Source: Paracoccaceae bacterium
Lineage (GTDB): Bacteria; Pseudomonadota; Alphaproteobacteria; Rhodobacterales; Rhodobacteraceae
Direction: 5' to 3'
NCBI GenBank assembly: GCA_027489355.1
Contig: JAIXZY010000075.1
Coordinates: 124,001-188,000, forward strand
Length of the DNA: 64,000 bases
Below, piece after piece: positions 34,437 through 43,128 of the stretch (positions within the stretch are counted from its first letter, which is position 1; every line of letters starts with the position of its first letter). The notes below the pieces were generated by a model, which had not been told where the DNA came from, did not search any database, and saw nothing but the letters and a program-made list of their open reading frames with translations. A program made the position numbers and the translations under genes.

Positions 34437-35407
34437 ATGCGCCGTCCGAACGTGCCGGGGTCGCCGCGACTGTGCAGCTCGACGCTGGGGCTTGTCCAGG
34501 TCATGCTCGCGGCCGCGTTGTCGAGCACGGTGGGCGTGACGACCAAGCTGGTCCCGGAGGCGACAAGCCTGCCGCAGGAGGCGCTGGGCATGTGGCGGAT
34601 GCTGATCGGCGGGGCGGCGATCCTGCTTTGGCTGGTCCTGCTGCATCCCGAGGGGCTTCGTGCCATCCGCCGGCTGGAGCAGCGGCGGCTGTTCGACTTC
34701 GCCGCCGGCGCGGCCGTGTTCCAACTGTGCCTTTTCAAGTCCTTCGCGCTGCTGGGCGTGACGGCGACGGTGTTCTTCACCGTCTGCCTGCCGCCGGTCC
34801 TTGCCGCGCTTGCTGCCTGGGCGAAGCAGGGCGGCGCGGGGTGGCGGAGCGGACAGGACGCGGCCGTGCTGGGCGCGCTGTCGCTTGCCGTGTGGCGGGG
34901 CTGGTCCTCTTCCTGGGCTGGACCCCGGGCGGCGCGCCTGACCCAGATACGGGTCTTGGGCTGTCGCTGGCGGTCGCCGGGTCGGTGGCCTTCCTCACCA
35001 TGACCTCGGCCGCGCGCGCGTTGGCGCGGCAAGCCGGTCCGATGGTGGTGGCCGGCGTGGGGCTGAGCCTCTCGGGCCTGCTGCTGGCCGTGGTGGGCCT
35101 GGCGGCGGGAAGCCCGATGCTCCCGCACGTCTACGGGGCGGACGGGACGATGCTGGGTCTGATCGCCTATCTTGGGCTGGGTCCGACGGCGCTGGCCTAT
35201 GTGCTGTACTGCGCCGGGATGGCGCGCTGCAGGTCGGCGCATGTGGGTCTTGTCGCCTCGATGATCGAGCCTGCGCTGGCTGCGGTGCTGGCCGGGGTGT
35301 TGCTGCACGAAACGCTGACCCTGGTGCAGTTTGCCGGGTGCCTGCTGCTGATGCTGGCGATGGTCGTGCTGTGGCAGGGCGAGCGGCGGCCGTCGCGCGC
35401 AGCCTAG
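34437..35407 (+). pseudogene. EamA/DMT family transporter, frameshifted
   Basis: Two overlapping frames together encode one ten-helix drug/metabolite transporter. The first (from the ATG at 34437) gives 'LVQVMLAAALSSTVGVTTKL' through 'DAAVLGALSLAV', then turns into low-complexity W/S/R sequence. The other frame takes over with 'AGLVLFLGWTPGG' and continues through 'GLGPTALAYVLYCAGMARC' and 'SMIEPALAAVLAGVLLHETLT' to the stop. The break is at about 34892. Loss of one base (or gain of two) explains it. A sequencing error is possible; if real, the transporter is probably non-functional. The stop overlaps that of the convergent crp/fnr-like gene. Confidence 0.8.
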
Positions 35408-36138
35408 TCGATGTCCCCCTCGGCCAGCGCGGTCAGCGCCTGCACGTCGCAGATCACGTCGCCGCCATCGCGCTGGATCGCGCCGGCGGCGATCAGCGCC
35501 TGGAAGGCCTGGCTGATCTTGGGCCGCGAAGCGCCGAGAATCGCCGAGACGTCGGTCTGGTTGACCCCCAGCGTCAGCCGCTGCTGCCGGCCGGTGCCGG
35601 TGCCCGGCGTGTGCGCCAGGGTGTGAAGCAGAAAGCGGACCAGCCGGGTCTGGAGGTCATAGAGCGCAATCGATTCCATCTGGAAGTTCGTGCGCCGCAG
35701 ATGCGTCGACAGGTGCCGCGCCATAGCCATGCCCACGTCCGGGCGCTGGCTTGCCACCGCCTCGAACCGGGCGCGGGTCAGGACGAGGCAGGTGGTGTCC
35801 TCGGCCGCGGTCGCGTCGGCCGAGCGCGGCTCGCCGTCGATCAGGGACATCTCACCCAGGATGTCGCCGGGGCCGAGGGTGCGCAGCACGATCTCGCGTC
35901 CGCGGGCGTTCGAGAGCGCAAGCCGGATGCGGCCGGTCAGGATGGCGAACATGTGGTCCCCGGCGTCCCCGCGCGAGAAGATCAGTCTGCCCGCGCCCCA
36001 GCGCTGTTCGCGCATCCCCTCGGCCAGGGCGGCCAGGCTGTCGGCAGAAAGGGCCGAGAAGATCGCGAAGGACGCCAGTCGCGCCGGGCGGGCGGCGCTT
36101 GCCGTGCGGGCAGCGGACTCATGGTCCCCTGTGGTCAT
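35404..36138 (-). CDS. Crp/Fnr family transcriptional regulator
   Basis: A 244-residue regulator with an N-terminal cyclic-nucleotide-binding fold ('LIFSRGDAGDHMFAILTGRIRLAL', 'LGPGDILGEMSLIDGEPRSADATA'), a long dimerisation helix and a C-terminal winged helix 'LGVNQTDVSAILGASRPKISQAFQALIAAGAI'. There is no N-terminal Fe–S cysteine cluster, so it is not a classical FNR. The recognition helix 'SRPKISQ' differs from those of CRP and FNR, which agrees with an unusual operator. The ATG at 36138 is preferred to the longer frame from 36198. The palindrome at 36199 lies about 60 bp upstream and suggests autoregulation. Confidence 0.88.
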   Translation of the reverse strand: MTTGDHESAARTASAARPARLASFAIFSALSADSLAALAEGMREQRWGAGRLIFSRGDAGDHMFAILTGRIRLALSNARGREIVLRTLGPGDILGEMSLIDGEPRSADATAAEDTTCLVLTRARFEAVASQRPDVGMAMARHLSTHLRRTNFQMESIALYDLQTRLVRFLLHTLAHTPGTGTGRQQRLTLGVNQTDVSAILGASRPKISQAFQALIAAGAIQRDGGDVICDVQALTALAEGDID

Positions 36139-36198
36139 CTGGCGTCCTTTCCTCCCCGGGGCGATGGTAGGCCGGGCCGATCCATTCAACAACAGCAA

Positions 36199-36214
36199 TG
36201 TTCCCCAGGGAACA
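36199..36214. promoter_or_regulatory. Palindrome TGTTCC-N4-GGAACA between the crp/fnr-like gene and a small gene
   Basis: TGTTCCCCAGGGAACA is a perfect inverted repeat with seven-base arms around CA. It sits in the divergent spacer, about 60 bp from the regulator start and about 78 bp from the 150-aa gene. The near-identical site at 34360 precedes the EamA gene. Confidence 0.62.
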
Positions 36215-36291
36215 GACGGGCCGTCCCGCCGCTGTCAGTCTGCCTGTATCGGAAAGCGGGCAAGTCGCTTCCCGCCAGGAGGAGACAGGAA

Positions 36292-36744
36292 ATGTCCACG
36301 ACCCATAGCTGCGTTGCAGAACTTTTCACCAGCCAGTTCCTGCCGGTCGAGCATCACGACGAGGAAAGCTCGATGGAACGCGGACGGCGCGCCCAGATCG
36401 AGGCCTGGTCGCTGAAGCGGCTGGCGACGAACCTGGTCCGCCGGATGCGCGGGATGCCAGCGCGCGACGAACAGGCCGAGCTGGAGGCGGCGGTGCGCCG
36501 ACTGTCCGAGCTGTCGCCGCATCTGCTGGTCGACGTCGGAGTTGATCTCGAGACCGGGACGGTCCTGAACGATACCGAGGGCCACGTGGTCCGCCGCAGC
36601 CAGCTGAGGGCGCAGGCGCCGCAGTCCGTGGTAGAGCCCGTTCAGGACCCCGTCCAGGACCCCGCGCGCAGGGCAGCACGGCTTCGCTTGCACATCCGCA
36701 TCCTGCCCGACGCGGTCGAGCCGGCCCAACCCCTGCGCGGTTAG
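36292..36744 (+). CDS. Hypothetical protein with DUF1127-like segment
   Basis: I do not recognise a characterised family. The start is well supported by AGGAGGAGACAGGAA just before the ATG. The 150-residue protein is helical and charged: 'RAQIEAWSLKRLATNLVRRMRG' then 'AELEAAVRRLSELSPHLLVDVGVD', which resembles the 'L..LSDRLLxDIG' core of DUF1127 proteins. The C-terminus is polar with a short repeat 'EPVQDPVQDP'. It is divergent from the crp/fnr-like gene with a shared palindrome between them, and its end overlaps the convergent pump gene by four bases. Possibly a small stress-induced protein of that regulon. Confidence 0.65.
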   Translation: MSTTHSCVAELFTSQFLPVEHHDEESSMERGRRAQIEAWSLKRLATNLVRRMRGMPARDEQAELEAAVRRLSELSPHLLVDVGVDLETGTVLNDTEGHVVRRSQLRAQAPQSVVEPVQDPVQDPARRAARLRLHIRILPDAVEPAQPLRG

Positions 36745-39700
36745 GGCGCGCGGGCGGCGCCGCGGTCCAGTTCCTCCATCAGGATCGCGGTTTCGGCCGA
36801 GCGTGGGCGGGCAAGACCGGCGAGAAGCAGGTAGGCGACCGGGGTCACGAACAGCGTGGCAAGCGTCGCAAGCCCGAGGCCGCCGACAATGACCCAGCCC
36901 AGCACCTCGCGCGCTTCGGCCCCGGCGCCCTGCGCCAGGACCAGTGGAACGCCGCCCAGGACGGTGGCAATCATCGTCATCATCACCGGGCGCAGGCGGA
37001 CGATCGAGGCCTCTTCGATGGCTTCGCGCACCGAACGGCCCCGCTCTCGCAGCTGGTCGGCGAATTCGACGATCAGGATGCCGTTCTTCGCCATGATGCC
37101 GACCAGGAGCACCAGACCGATCTGCGAATAGACGTTGATGCTGCCGCCGGTCAGCACCAGCGCGAAGACCGCACAGGCGAGGCCCAGCGGCACGGTGGCC
37201 ATCACGATGACTGCCGAGACGAAGCTTTCGAACTGGGCGGCGAGCACCAGGAACACCACGGCCAGCGCGATGGCGAAGGTCACGGCCAGGCCCGAGGCGG
37301 TCTCGCCCAGGGTTGCGGCCTCGGCCAGGGGGACGAGGCGCATGTCGTCGGGCAGGTCGGCCGCCAGGGCCTGCATCTCGGCCAGCGCATCGCCAAGCGC
37401 GAAGTCGGGCGTCAGGCTGGCGGTGATCGGGACCGAACGGCTTTGCGCCTCGCGACCGAGTTCGGGCGCGACGGGGCGTTCGGTCAGCGTCGCGAAGGAG
37501 GACAGGGCGACAAGCTGTCCGTCCGCGGCCGGGACGAAGGTCCGCTCCAGATCGCCGGGGTCGTTGACCGGCGTCGTGGTCGAGACGAGGCGGATGTCGT
37601 AGCTGTCGTCGTCCAGGAAGATCGTGCCGACCGTGCTGCCGTCCAGCACCGCCTGGAGCGCGGGGCCAAGCCCGTCGATGCGCACGCCCAGATCCTCGGC
37701 CCGCGCACGGTCGACCTCGACGAAAAGCTGCGGCTGGGTGGTGTCGTAGCCAAGGCGCACCTGGCCGAAGCGGGGGTCCTCTTCCATCTTCGCGATCAGG
37801 CCGCGGGCGGCGTCGGCCATCGTGGCATAGTCCGAGCCCAGCAGCGCGACCGAAAGGCCTTGTCCCGCCCCGCGGATGCCCAGCGAGTTCGGCTGGATCG
37901 CCGTGACCCGCACCCCGATCACATCGCGCAGGGAGGCGGTCAGCTCGTCCGCGATCTCTTGCTGGCTGCGGGCGCGGTCGGCCCAGTCGGCCAGCGTGAC
38001 GACGATGAACCCGCGGCTGCCGTTGCCGCCCATGCCGCCGATGGAGAAGACGCTGCTCACCTCGCCGGACTGGCGCAGCGGCTCGATCCGGTCCTCGATC
38101 TCGCGCATCCGGGCGTCGGTGTAGTCCAGCGCCACCCCTTGCGGGGCCGAGACCGACAACAGGATCACCGAGCGGTCCTCGGCCGGGGTCAGCTCTTGCC
38201 GCAGGCTGGGGTAGGTTGCCAGCGCGAGGGCGGCGAAGATCAGCGCGACCGCGACCGAGACCAGCGGCGCGTTGAGGCAAAGCCGCAGCCCGGCGGCGTA
38301 GGCGCTCGCGAGAATGTCGCCGGTCCGGGACAGGAGACCGGGCTGTTCCTGATGCGGGCGCAGCACCTTGGCGGCAAGGACCGGGCAGAGCGTCAGCGCG
38401 GTGACCGAGGACAGCAGCACAGAGATCGCCAGGGTGAAGCCGAATTCGCGGAACAGGCCGCCGGTCTGACCCGGCAGGAACGAGAGCGGGACGAAGACGG
38501 CGGCCAGTGTCACGGTCGTGGCGAGGACGGCGAAGAACACCTGTTCCGCGCCAAGGACGGCGGCGGCGCGGGCGCCCATGCCCTCGGACCGGCGGCGGAC
38601 GATGTTTTCCAGCACGACGATGGCGTCGTCGACGACGATCCCGGTGGCAAGGACCAGGGCCAGAAGCGTCATGATGTTGACCGAGAACCCCGCCAGCCAG
38701 ATCGCGGCCAGCGTGCCGGTCATCGCCACGGGGATGGCGACGATGGGGATCAGCGTGGCGCGGGCGTCGCGCAGGAAGAGGTAGATCACCGCCGTCACGA
38801 TCAGCACCGACAGCACGAGCGCGAGTTCGACCTCGTGGATGGCGCCCGCGATGAAGTCGGCGCTGTCCGAGGTGATGTACATCTGCACATCCGGGGGCAG
38901 GACGGGCTGAAGGTCGGCGACGATCCGGGTGACGGCTTCGGAAATCGCCAGCGAGTTGCCGTTGGCCTGCCGGATGATGCCAAGCCCGATGCCGGTCTGC
39001 CCGTCAGCCCGCAGGATCGTCGCGCCGGGATCGGGGCCAAGCGTCACGTCCGCGACATCGCCCAGGACCACGCCGTCCGCGACGGTGACGGCCTCCAGTT
39101 CCTCGGCGGTGCGCAGGTCGGCGGCGGTGCGGACCTGCAGGGTCTGCCGGTCGGAACTGAGCGCGCCCGCAGGCGTCTCCTGGCTGAGGTCGCCCAGCAC
39201 GGCGCGGAGGTCGGCAAGGCTGAGGCCGCGGGCGGCGAGTTGCAGCAGGTCGACATCGACGCGGAAGGACAGCTCGCGGTCGCCGAAGATCTGCACGTCG
39301 GCCACACCGGGGGCCGCGAGGAGCCGCGTTTCGGCAAGGTCGCGGACGAGCGCGGTCAGCTCGTCGGCGCTGCGGCGGGACGAGGTCACGGCGATGCGCA
39401 GGATGGCGTCGGAATCGGCGTCGGATTTGACCACGCGCGGCGGATCGGCCGCGTCCGGCAGGCTTCCCGCCAGCCGCGACACCGCATCGCGCAGGTCCGA
39501 GGCCGCGATGTCGAGGTCGACGCCGTCGCGGAATTCGACCGTCACCCGGCTGGAGCCGAAGCGCGAGGAGGAGGAGATCGATTCCACGCCCGAGATCCGG
39601 CTGGCCGCTCCCTCGACGGTGGCGGTGATCTCTCGGTCGACGGTTTCGGGCGCGGCGCCGGGGTAGCTGGTCGAGATCGAGACGACGGGGCGCTCGACAG

Positions 39701-39842
39701 CCGGCAGTTCGCGGACATCGACGCCCAGGACGGCGGCGAGGCCGGCGATGACGATCAGCGCGTTCAGCACGAAGGCCAGAACCGGGCGGCGCACGAAAAG
39801 GGCGACACGCTGCGACGGGGCGCGGGGCAGGGGAGCGGTCAC
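36741..39842 (-). CDS. RND family efflux pump permease (AcrB/MexF type)
   Basis: A 1033-residue hydrophobe/amphiphile-type pump. Two internally related halves contain 'VLATGIVVDDAIVVLENIVRR' (paired Asp for proton relay, first half) and 'LVLLVGIMAKNGILIVEFADQLRERG' in outline (second half), with 'ERPVVSISTSYPGAAPETVDREIT' at the first periplasmic loop. The start is a GTG at 39842, six bases after the adaptor stop; the open frame further upstream overlaps the adaptor gene. It is convergent with the 150-aa gene. Substrates are not predictable. Confidence 0.92.
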   Translation of the reverse strand: MTAPLPRAPSQRVALFVRRPVLAFVLNALIVIAGLAAVLGVDVRELPAVERPVVSISTSYPGAAPETVDREITATVEGAASRISGVESISSSSRFGSSRVTVEFRDGVDLDIAASDLRDAVSRLAGSLPDAADPPRVVKSDADSDAILRIAVTSSRRSADELTALVRDLAETRLLAAPGVADVQIFGDRELSFRVDVDLLQLAARGLSLADLRAVLGDLSQETPAGALSSDRQTLQVRTAADLRTAEELEAVTVADGVVLGDVADVTLGPDPGATILRADGQTGIGLGIIRQANGNSLAISEAVTRIVADLQPVLPPDVQMYITSDSADFIAGAIHEVELALVLSVLIVTAVIYLFLRDARATLIPIVAIPVAMTGTLAAIWLAGFSVNIMTLLALVLATGIVVDDAIVVLENIVRRRSEGMGARAAAVLGAEQVFFAVLATTVTLAAVFVPLSFLPGQTGGLFREFGFTLAISVLLSSVTALTLCPVLAAKVLRPHQEQPGLLSRTGDILASAYAAGLRLCLNAPLVSVAVALIFAALALATYPSLRQELTPAEDRSVILLSVSAPQGVALDYTDARMREIEDRIEPLRQSGEVSSVFSIGGMGGNGSRGFIVVTLADWADRARSQQEIADELTASLRDVIGVRVTAIQPNSLGIRGAGQGLSVALLGSDYATMADAARGLIAKMEEDPRFGQVRLGYDTTQPQLFVEVDRARAEDLGVRIDGLGPALQAVLDGSTVGTIFLDDDSYDIRLVSTTTPVNDPGDLERTFVPAADGQLVALSSFATLTERPVAPELGREAQSRSVPITASLTPDFALGDALAEMQALAADLPDDMRLVPLAEAATLGETASGLAVTFAIALAVVFLVLAAQFESFVSAVIVMATVPLGLACAVFALVLTGGSINVYSQIGLVLLVGIMAKNGILIVEFADQLRERGRSVREAIEEASIVRLRPVMMTMIATVLGGVPLVLAQGAGAEAREVLGWVIVGGLGLATLATLFVTPVAYLLLAGLARPRSAETAILMEELDRGAARAP

Positions 39843-39847
39843 CGGGG

Positions 39848-40978
39848 TCAGCTCCGCGGCGGGGTGACGGCAACCTCGGCGCCGGGGCGCAGGAGGTGGA
39901 CGCCCTCGGTCACGATCAGGTCGTCGGGCAGGATCTCGGCGTCGATCAGGACGCGGTCCTCGTTGCGCTGGAGGATGCGGATCGGCAGGCGTTCGGCCTT
40001 GGCCGCGCGGACCACCCAGACATAGGCGCCGGACGAACCCCACTGGATCGACAGCGGGTCGATCGCGGGCCGCGGTTCGCCCTCGAAGGCCAGGTCGATG
40101 CGGAAGGCCATGCCCGCGCGGAGCCGGTCGTCGGCATTGCCGATCTCGGCCTGGACGCGCAGGGTGCGGCTGGCTTCCTCGACACGGTTGTCCACCGCGA
40201 TGATCTGTCCTTCGGTCCCGATTCCAGGCTGCGAAAGCGCGGTCGCGGTGATGGCGGTGCCGATGCCCACCCGGGAGGCAAATCGTTCGGGCAGGCGGAA
40301 ATCGACGATCAGGCGCGAGCGGTCCTCGATCCGGGTCAGAAGTGTGGAGGCCGAGAGAAGGTCGCCTTGCTGCGGCTCGATCAGCCCGACGAAGCCCGAG
40401 ATCGGCGCAACGAGGCGGTGGTCGGCAAGAGCGCGTTCGGCGATCTCGAGTTCCAGCTCGGCGGTCCGGAGCGCGAGTTCTGCGTCCTGGCGCTGCAGCG
40501 CCGTCGCGGTGCCTGACTGCGCCAACTGGTCCAGCCGGTCGACCGTGCGCTGCGCATCCTGAAGCATCAGCCGGGCGCGGTCGACCGAAAGGCCCGCCGC
40601 GCCCGAATCGAGTTCGGCGATCAGCGCCCCCGCCTCGACCCGGTCGCCGGGCGCGACGTGCAGGCGGGTAATCCTGCCGGTGATCGGGAAGGAGAGGTCC
40701 ACGGACTGAACCCCGCGGGCCGAGCCGATGACCGTGACCAGATCGCGCAGGGGCTCGGACCGGACGGCATCGGCAACCACCCGCAGCTCGGAGCCGCTGC
40801 GCTCCGCCCGGCCCGTGAGCTCTTCCCCCGCCGCCGCGATCAGCCCGGTCGCCTGCAGAGGCTGCAGAAGGCCCACCCGGTCCAGCCAGGGATGCGTGCC
40901 CGGCACGAGACGCGCCGCCACCGGCACGACGACTGCGGCCAGCACAAGCACGACAATGATCTGCGATCCCAGTCTCAT
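39848..40978 (-). CDS. RND efflux periplasmic adaptor (membrane fusion protein)
   Basis: A 376-residue adaptor for the pump encoded next to it. One N-terminal helix ('GSQIIVVLVLAAVVVPVAARLV') anchors it in the inner membrane. The lipoyl halves are 'GRITRLHVAPGDRVEAGALIAELD' and 'RLVAPISGFVGLIEPQQGDLLSA', separated by a coiled-coil hairpin ('LMLQDAQRTVDRLDQLA … AELELEIAERALADH'). I chose the ATG at 40978 rather than a GTG at 41026. It is the first gene of the two-gene operon, with no outer-membrane component nearby. Confidence 0.88.
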   Translation of the reverse strand: MRLGSQIIVVLVLAAVVVPVAARLVPGTHPWLDRVGLLQPLQATGLIAAAGEELTGRAERSGSELRVVADAVRSEPLRDLVTVIGSARGVQSVDLSFPITGRITRLHVAPGDRVEAGALIAELDSGAAGLSVDRARLMLQDAQRTVDRLDQLAQSGTATALQRQDAELALRTAELELEIAERALADHRLVAPISGFVGLIEPQQGDLLSASTLLTRIEDRSRLIVDFRLPERFASRVGIGTAITATALSQPGIGTEGQIIAVDNRVEEASRTLRVQAEIGNADDRLRAGMAFRIDLAFEGEPRPAIDPLSIQWGSSGAYVWVVRAAKAERLPIRILQRNEDRVLIDAEILPDDLIVTEGVHLLRPGAEVAVTPPRS

Positions 40979-41160
40979 CCGGATGCTCTGCCCCTCACCG
41001 GCGCTCACCGGAGTGGGGAGGCGCACGTGCCGACCAGAATTGGCGTTGGCGACGGGTTCGACAAGTCACCATCGGTTGAGCATGGCCGCCATTCTGCCCG
41101 CAAGGCTGCAAGCGTTGGGCATGGCGGGGCAGGAGGTCAAGGATCACCGAAGGAGGAGCC

Positions 41161-41244
41161 GTGGTTTTCGACCGGGATTGGCGGACTGAAGCCCGGGCGC
41201 CGGTGTTCTGGACCTTGTTGCACCGCATCTCCCGGGCGCAGTGA
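41161..41244 (+). CDS. Possible small protein (27 aa)
   Basis: A GTG start is preceded by a perfect AAGGAGG (41150-41156) at good spacing. The frame encodes a 27-residue peptide beginning 'MVFDRDWRTEARAPVFWTLL' with an amphipathic, Trp-containing centre. I know of no family. The ribosome-binding site is the main support, and chance occurrence is quite possible. Confidence 0.25.
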   Translation: MVFDRDWRTEARAPVFWTLLHRISRAQ

Positions 41245-41306
41245 GGAAAGACGGTCCCGTCGTGGCGTTGGCCGGGTTTGTCTGGGCGGCAGGTCGGGGC
41301 CGTTAC

Positions 41307-41334
41307 GTAGGGTGGGCAATATTGCCCACCCTAG
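41307..41334. repeat. GTAGGG palindromic intergenic element, copy 2
   Basis: TAGGGTGGGCAAT and its exact complement ATTGCCCACCCTA meet at the centre (41308-41333), forming a 26-bp perfect palindrome. The core is identical to copy 3 at 55348. Confidence 0.85.
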
Positions 41335-41489
41335 CTTGCGGCAGTCTGCGCGGACGACCTGGCGAGCCGTCTGGCGCGCAGGTTCGACGGGGTGGAGTTT
41401 TCGGCGCGCAAGGCAAGGCGGACCAGCCCCCCGACCCCGTTCCCGTGGCCACGCTGGGTGGCCATCGCGCAGCAGAGGCCGTCGGCAGG

Positions 41490-43115
41490 TCAAGATCCGC
41501 TGGCCAGATCCTCGAACAGTCTCGTCACGCCTTCGGCGCCCGGGTCATTGTGGCCCTTGAGCTTTTCCGGCGCGAGGTAGCTTGCGCGGCCCGCATTCGC
41601 CCGGGTCATCTGCGCCGTGGCGTCGGCACCTTTCCGGGCGGCCCTTGCGGCGGCCGGCAAGCCTTGCGCCAGCGCCGCGAGCGCGGGTGCCAGGGCGTCG
41701 ATCATCGTGCGGTCGCCCGGGGCTGCTCCTCCAACCTGGCACACGCGGTCCAGACCCGCCGCGAGTGCATCGATCCAGGTCTTTCCCGATGCCGAAGCAT
41801 CGCCCGCGGCTGTGAAGAAGATGGCCAGCAGGACCCCTGACGACCCGCCCATCGTCTGGCTGAGCTCCATGCCGATCGCGCGGTAAAGTTGGGTGACGTC
41901 GGCGAGGGGAAGACGCTCGAGCGCGTTGAGAAGGGCTCGCGCTGCACCGGCAAGGGTGCTGCCAGTATCGCCGTCCCCGGATTTCGCGTCGAGTTGGTTC
42001 AAATCGGTTTCGGCCGCGATCAGCGCCCTGCAGCAGCGTTCGATCAGGGCACGGCGGGCAGGGTGGGCCGAGGGGACGGGCTGGAGGGGCGCAAGCCCGT
42101 CGGGGAGTGGGCGCACGGCGACGGCCCCGAAGGGGGAGAGGCCGGGCCAGGCGTTCGGGGCGACGGGGGCGGCGAGGCTGGTGACCTGCGCATGGTCGAC
42201 GGGGAGAAGCGAGACGGAGAAGCCGTGCATGTCGAGTGAGGTCATCAGGGGGGCGGGACCGATCATCCATTTGACCTTTCCGCCCAAGGGGGAGCGGGCG
42301 AGTTCTTCGGCGAGGACCGACATCTCCAGGGGCGTGGTGGAGCCGAGGTTGTTGAGAAGCGCGACGTGGTCGCCGGGGCCAGTGTGGGGCAGGAGTTTTT
42401 CGGCCACCATCTGCATGGCCGACCGCGCGCCGGAGAAGTCGACCTGTTCAATCCCGGCCTCGCCGTGGATGCCGAGGCCGAGTTCGGCTTTTCCAGCGCT
42501 GATGCGGTCTTCCTTGGGGGAGCCGGGGACGGTGCAGGTGTCCAAGGACATGCCGATGGAGATCGCGCCCTTGATGACGCTCTGGGCGGCGGCGGTGATG
42601 GTGTCGAGGTCGGCGCCGGATTCTGCCATCGCCCCGGCGATCTTGTGGACGAAGAGGGTGCCGGCGACGCCACGGGCTTGCGGCAGGTCGGGCAGCGCCA
42701 CGTCGTCGTCGACGATCACCATGCTGACCTTCAGGCCGAAGGCGCGGGCGCGTTCTGCGGCGAGGCCGAAGTTCAGGCGGTCGCCGGTGTAGTTCTTGAC
42801 GATGAGCAGGCAGCCGGTCTTGCCGGTGACGGCGAGGATGCCCGCCAGCACGGCGTCAACGGAGGGCGAGGCGAAGACGTCGCCGCAGACGGCGGCGGTG
42901 AGCATCCCTTGCCCGACGAAGCCTGCGTGGGAGGGTTCATGGCCGGAGCCGCCTCCGCTGACGAGGGCGACCTTCTGGCGGTCCCAGTCGGTGCGGATGA
43001 CGACGCGGACATGGGGGTAGCCGTCGAGCCGGGCGAGCTTGCCGCCGGAGGTTCTGAGAAGGCCGTCGATGGCTTCGGTGACGAGGCTTTCGCGGGAATT
43101 CATGAACTGTTTCAT
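41490..43115 (-). CDS. Dihydroxyacetone kinase, fused DhaK–DhaL
   Basis: A 541-residue ATP-dependent kinase that phosphorylates dihydroxyacetone (and sometimes glyceraldehyde or other short ketoses). The DhaK part (~1-330) has 'LVSGGGSGHEPSHAGFVG' and the hemiaminal-forming His217 in 'GLGIHGEAGIE'. The DhaL part (~350-541) has the Mg-ATP aspartates in 'DAKSGDGDTGSTLAG' and 'LSQTMGGSSG'. The fusion indicates the ATP-using form, not the PTS-linked form. It is the last gene of the ABC operon, 13 bp after the second ATPase gene, so the transported compound probably feeds into or resembles dihydroxyacetone. Confidence 0.92.
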   Translation of the reverse strand: MKQFMNSRESLVTEAIDGLLRTSGGKLARLDGYPHVRVVIRTDWDRQKVALVSGGGSGHEPSHAGFVGQGMLTAAVCGDVFASPSVDAVLAGILAVTGKTGCLLIVKNYTGDRLNFGLAAERARAFGLKVSMVIVDDDVALPDLPQARGVAGTLFVHKIAGAMAESGADLDTITAAAQSVIKGAISIGMSLDTCTVPGSPKEDRISAGKAELGLGIHGEAGIEQVDFSGARSAMQMVAEKLLPHTGPGDHVALLNNLGSTTPLEMSVLAEELARSPLGGKVKWMIGPAPLMTSLDMHGFSVSLLPVDHAQVTSLAAPVAPNAWPGLSPFGAVAVRPLPDGLAPLQPVPSAHPARRALIERCCRALIAAETDLNQLDAKSGDGDTGSTLAGAARALLNALERLPLADVTQLYRAIGMELSQTMGGSSGVLLAIFFTAAGDASASGKTWIDALAAGLDRVCQVGGAAPGDRTMIDALAPALAALAQGLPAAARAARKGADATAQMTRANAGRASYLAPEKLKGHNDPGAEGVTRLFEDLASGS

Positions 43116-43128
43116 GGGGTACGGCCTT

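Larger units (their letters stand above)
40979..41489. other. Non-coding gap between the RND operon and the dihydroxyacetone kinase gene
   Basis: About 510 bases without a long gene that I can support. It holds the promoter side of the RND adaptor, a possible 27-codon frame at 41161, and a perfect GTAGGG-type palindrome at 41307. Longer frames across the palindrome give the familiar artefact 'GWAILPTL' and are not genes. Confidence 0.6.

Noticed and set aside
34437-35407. Programmed ribosomal frameshift in the EamA gene
   Set aside because: No slippery heptamer or downstream pseudoknot is visible at the junction. A plain indel or sequencing error explains it better.
41137-41493. Small frames containing 'GWAILPTL' over the palindromic repeats
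   Set aside because: The peptide is the translation of the GTAGGGTGGGC repeat itself. The frames have no ribosome-binding site or conserved sequence.
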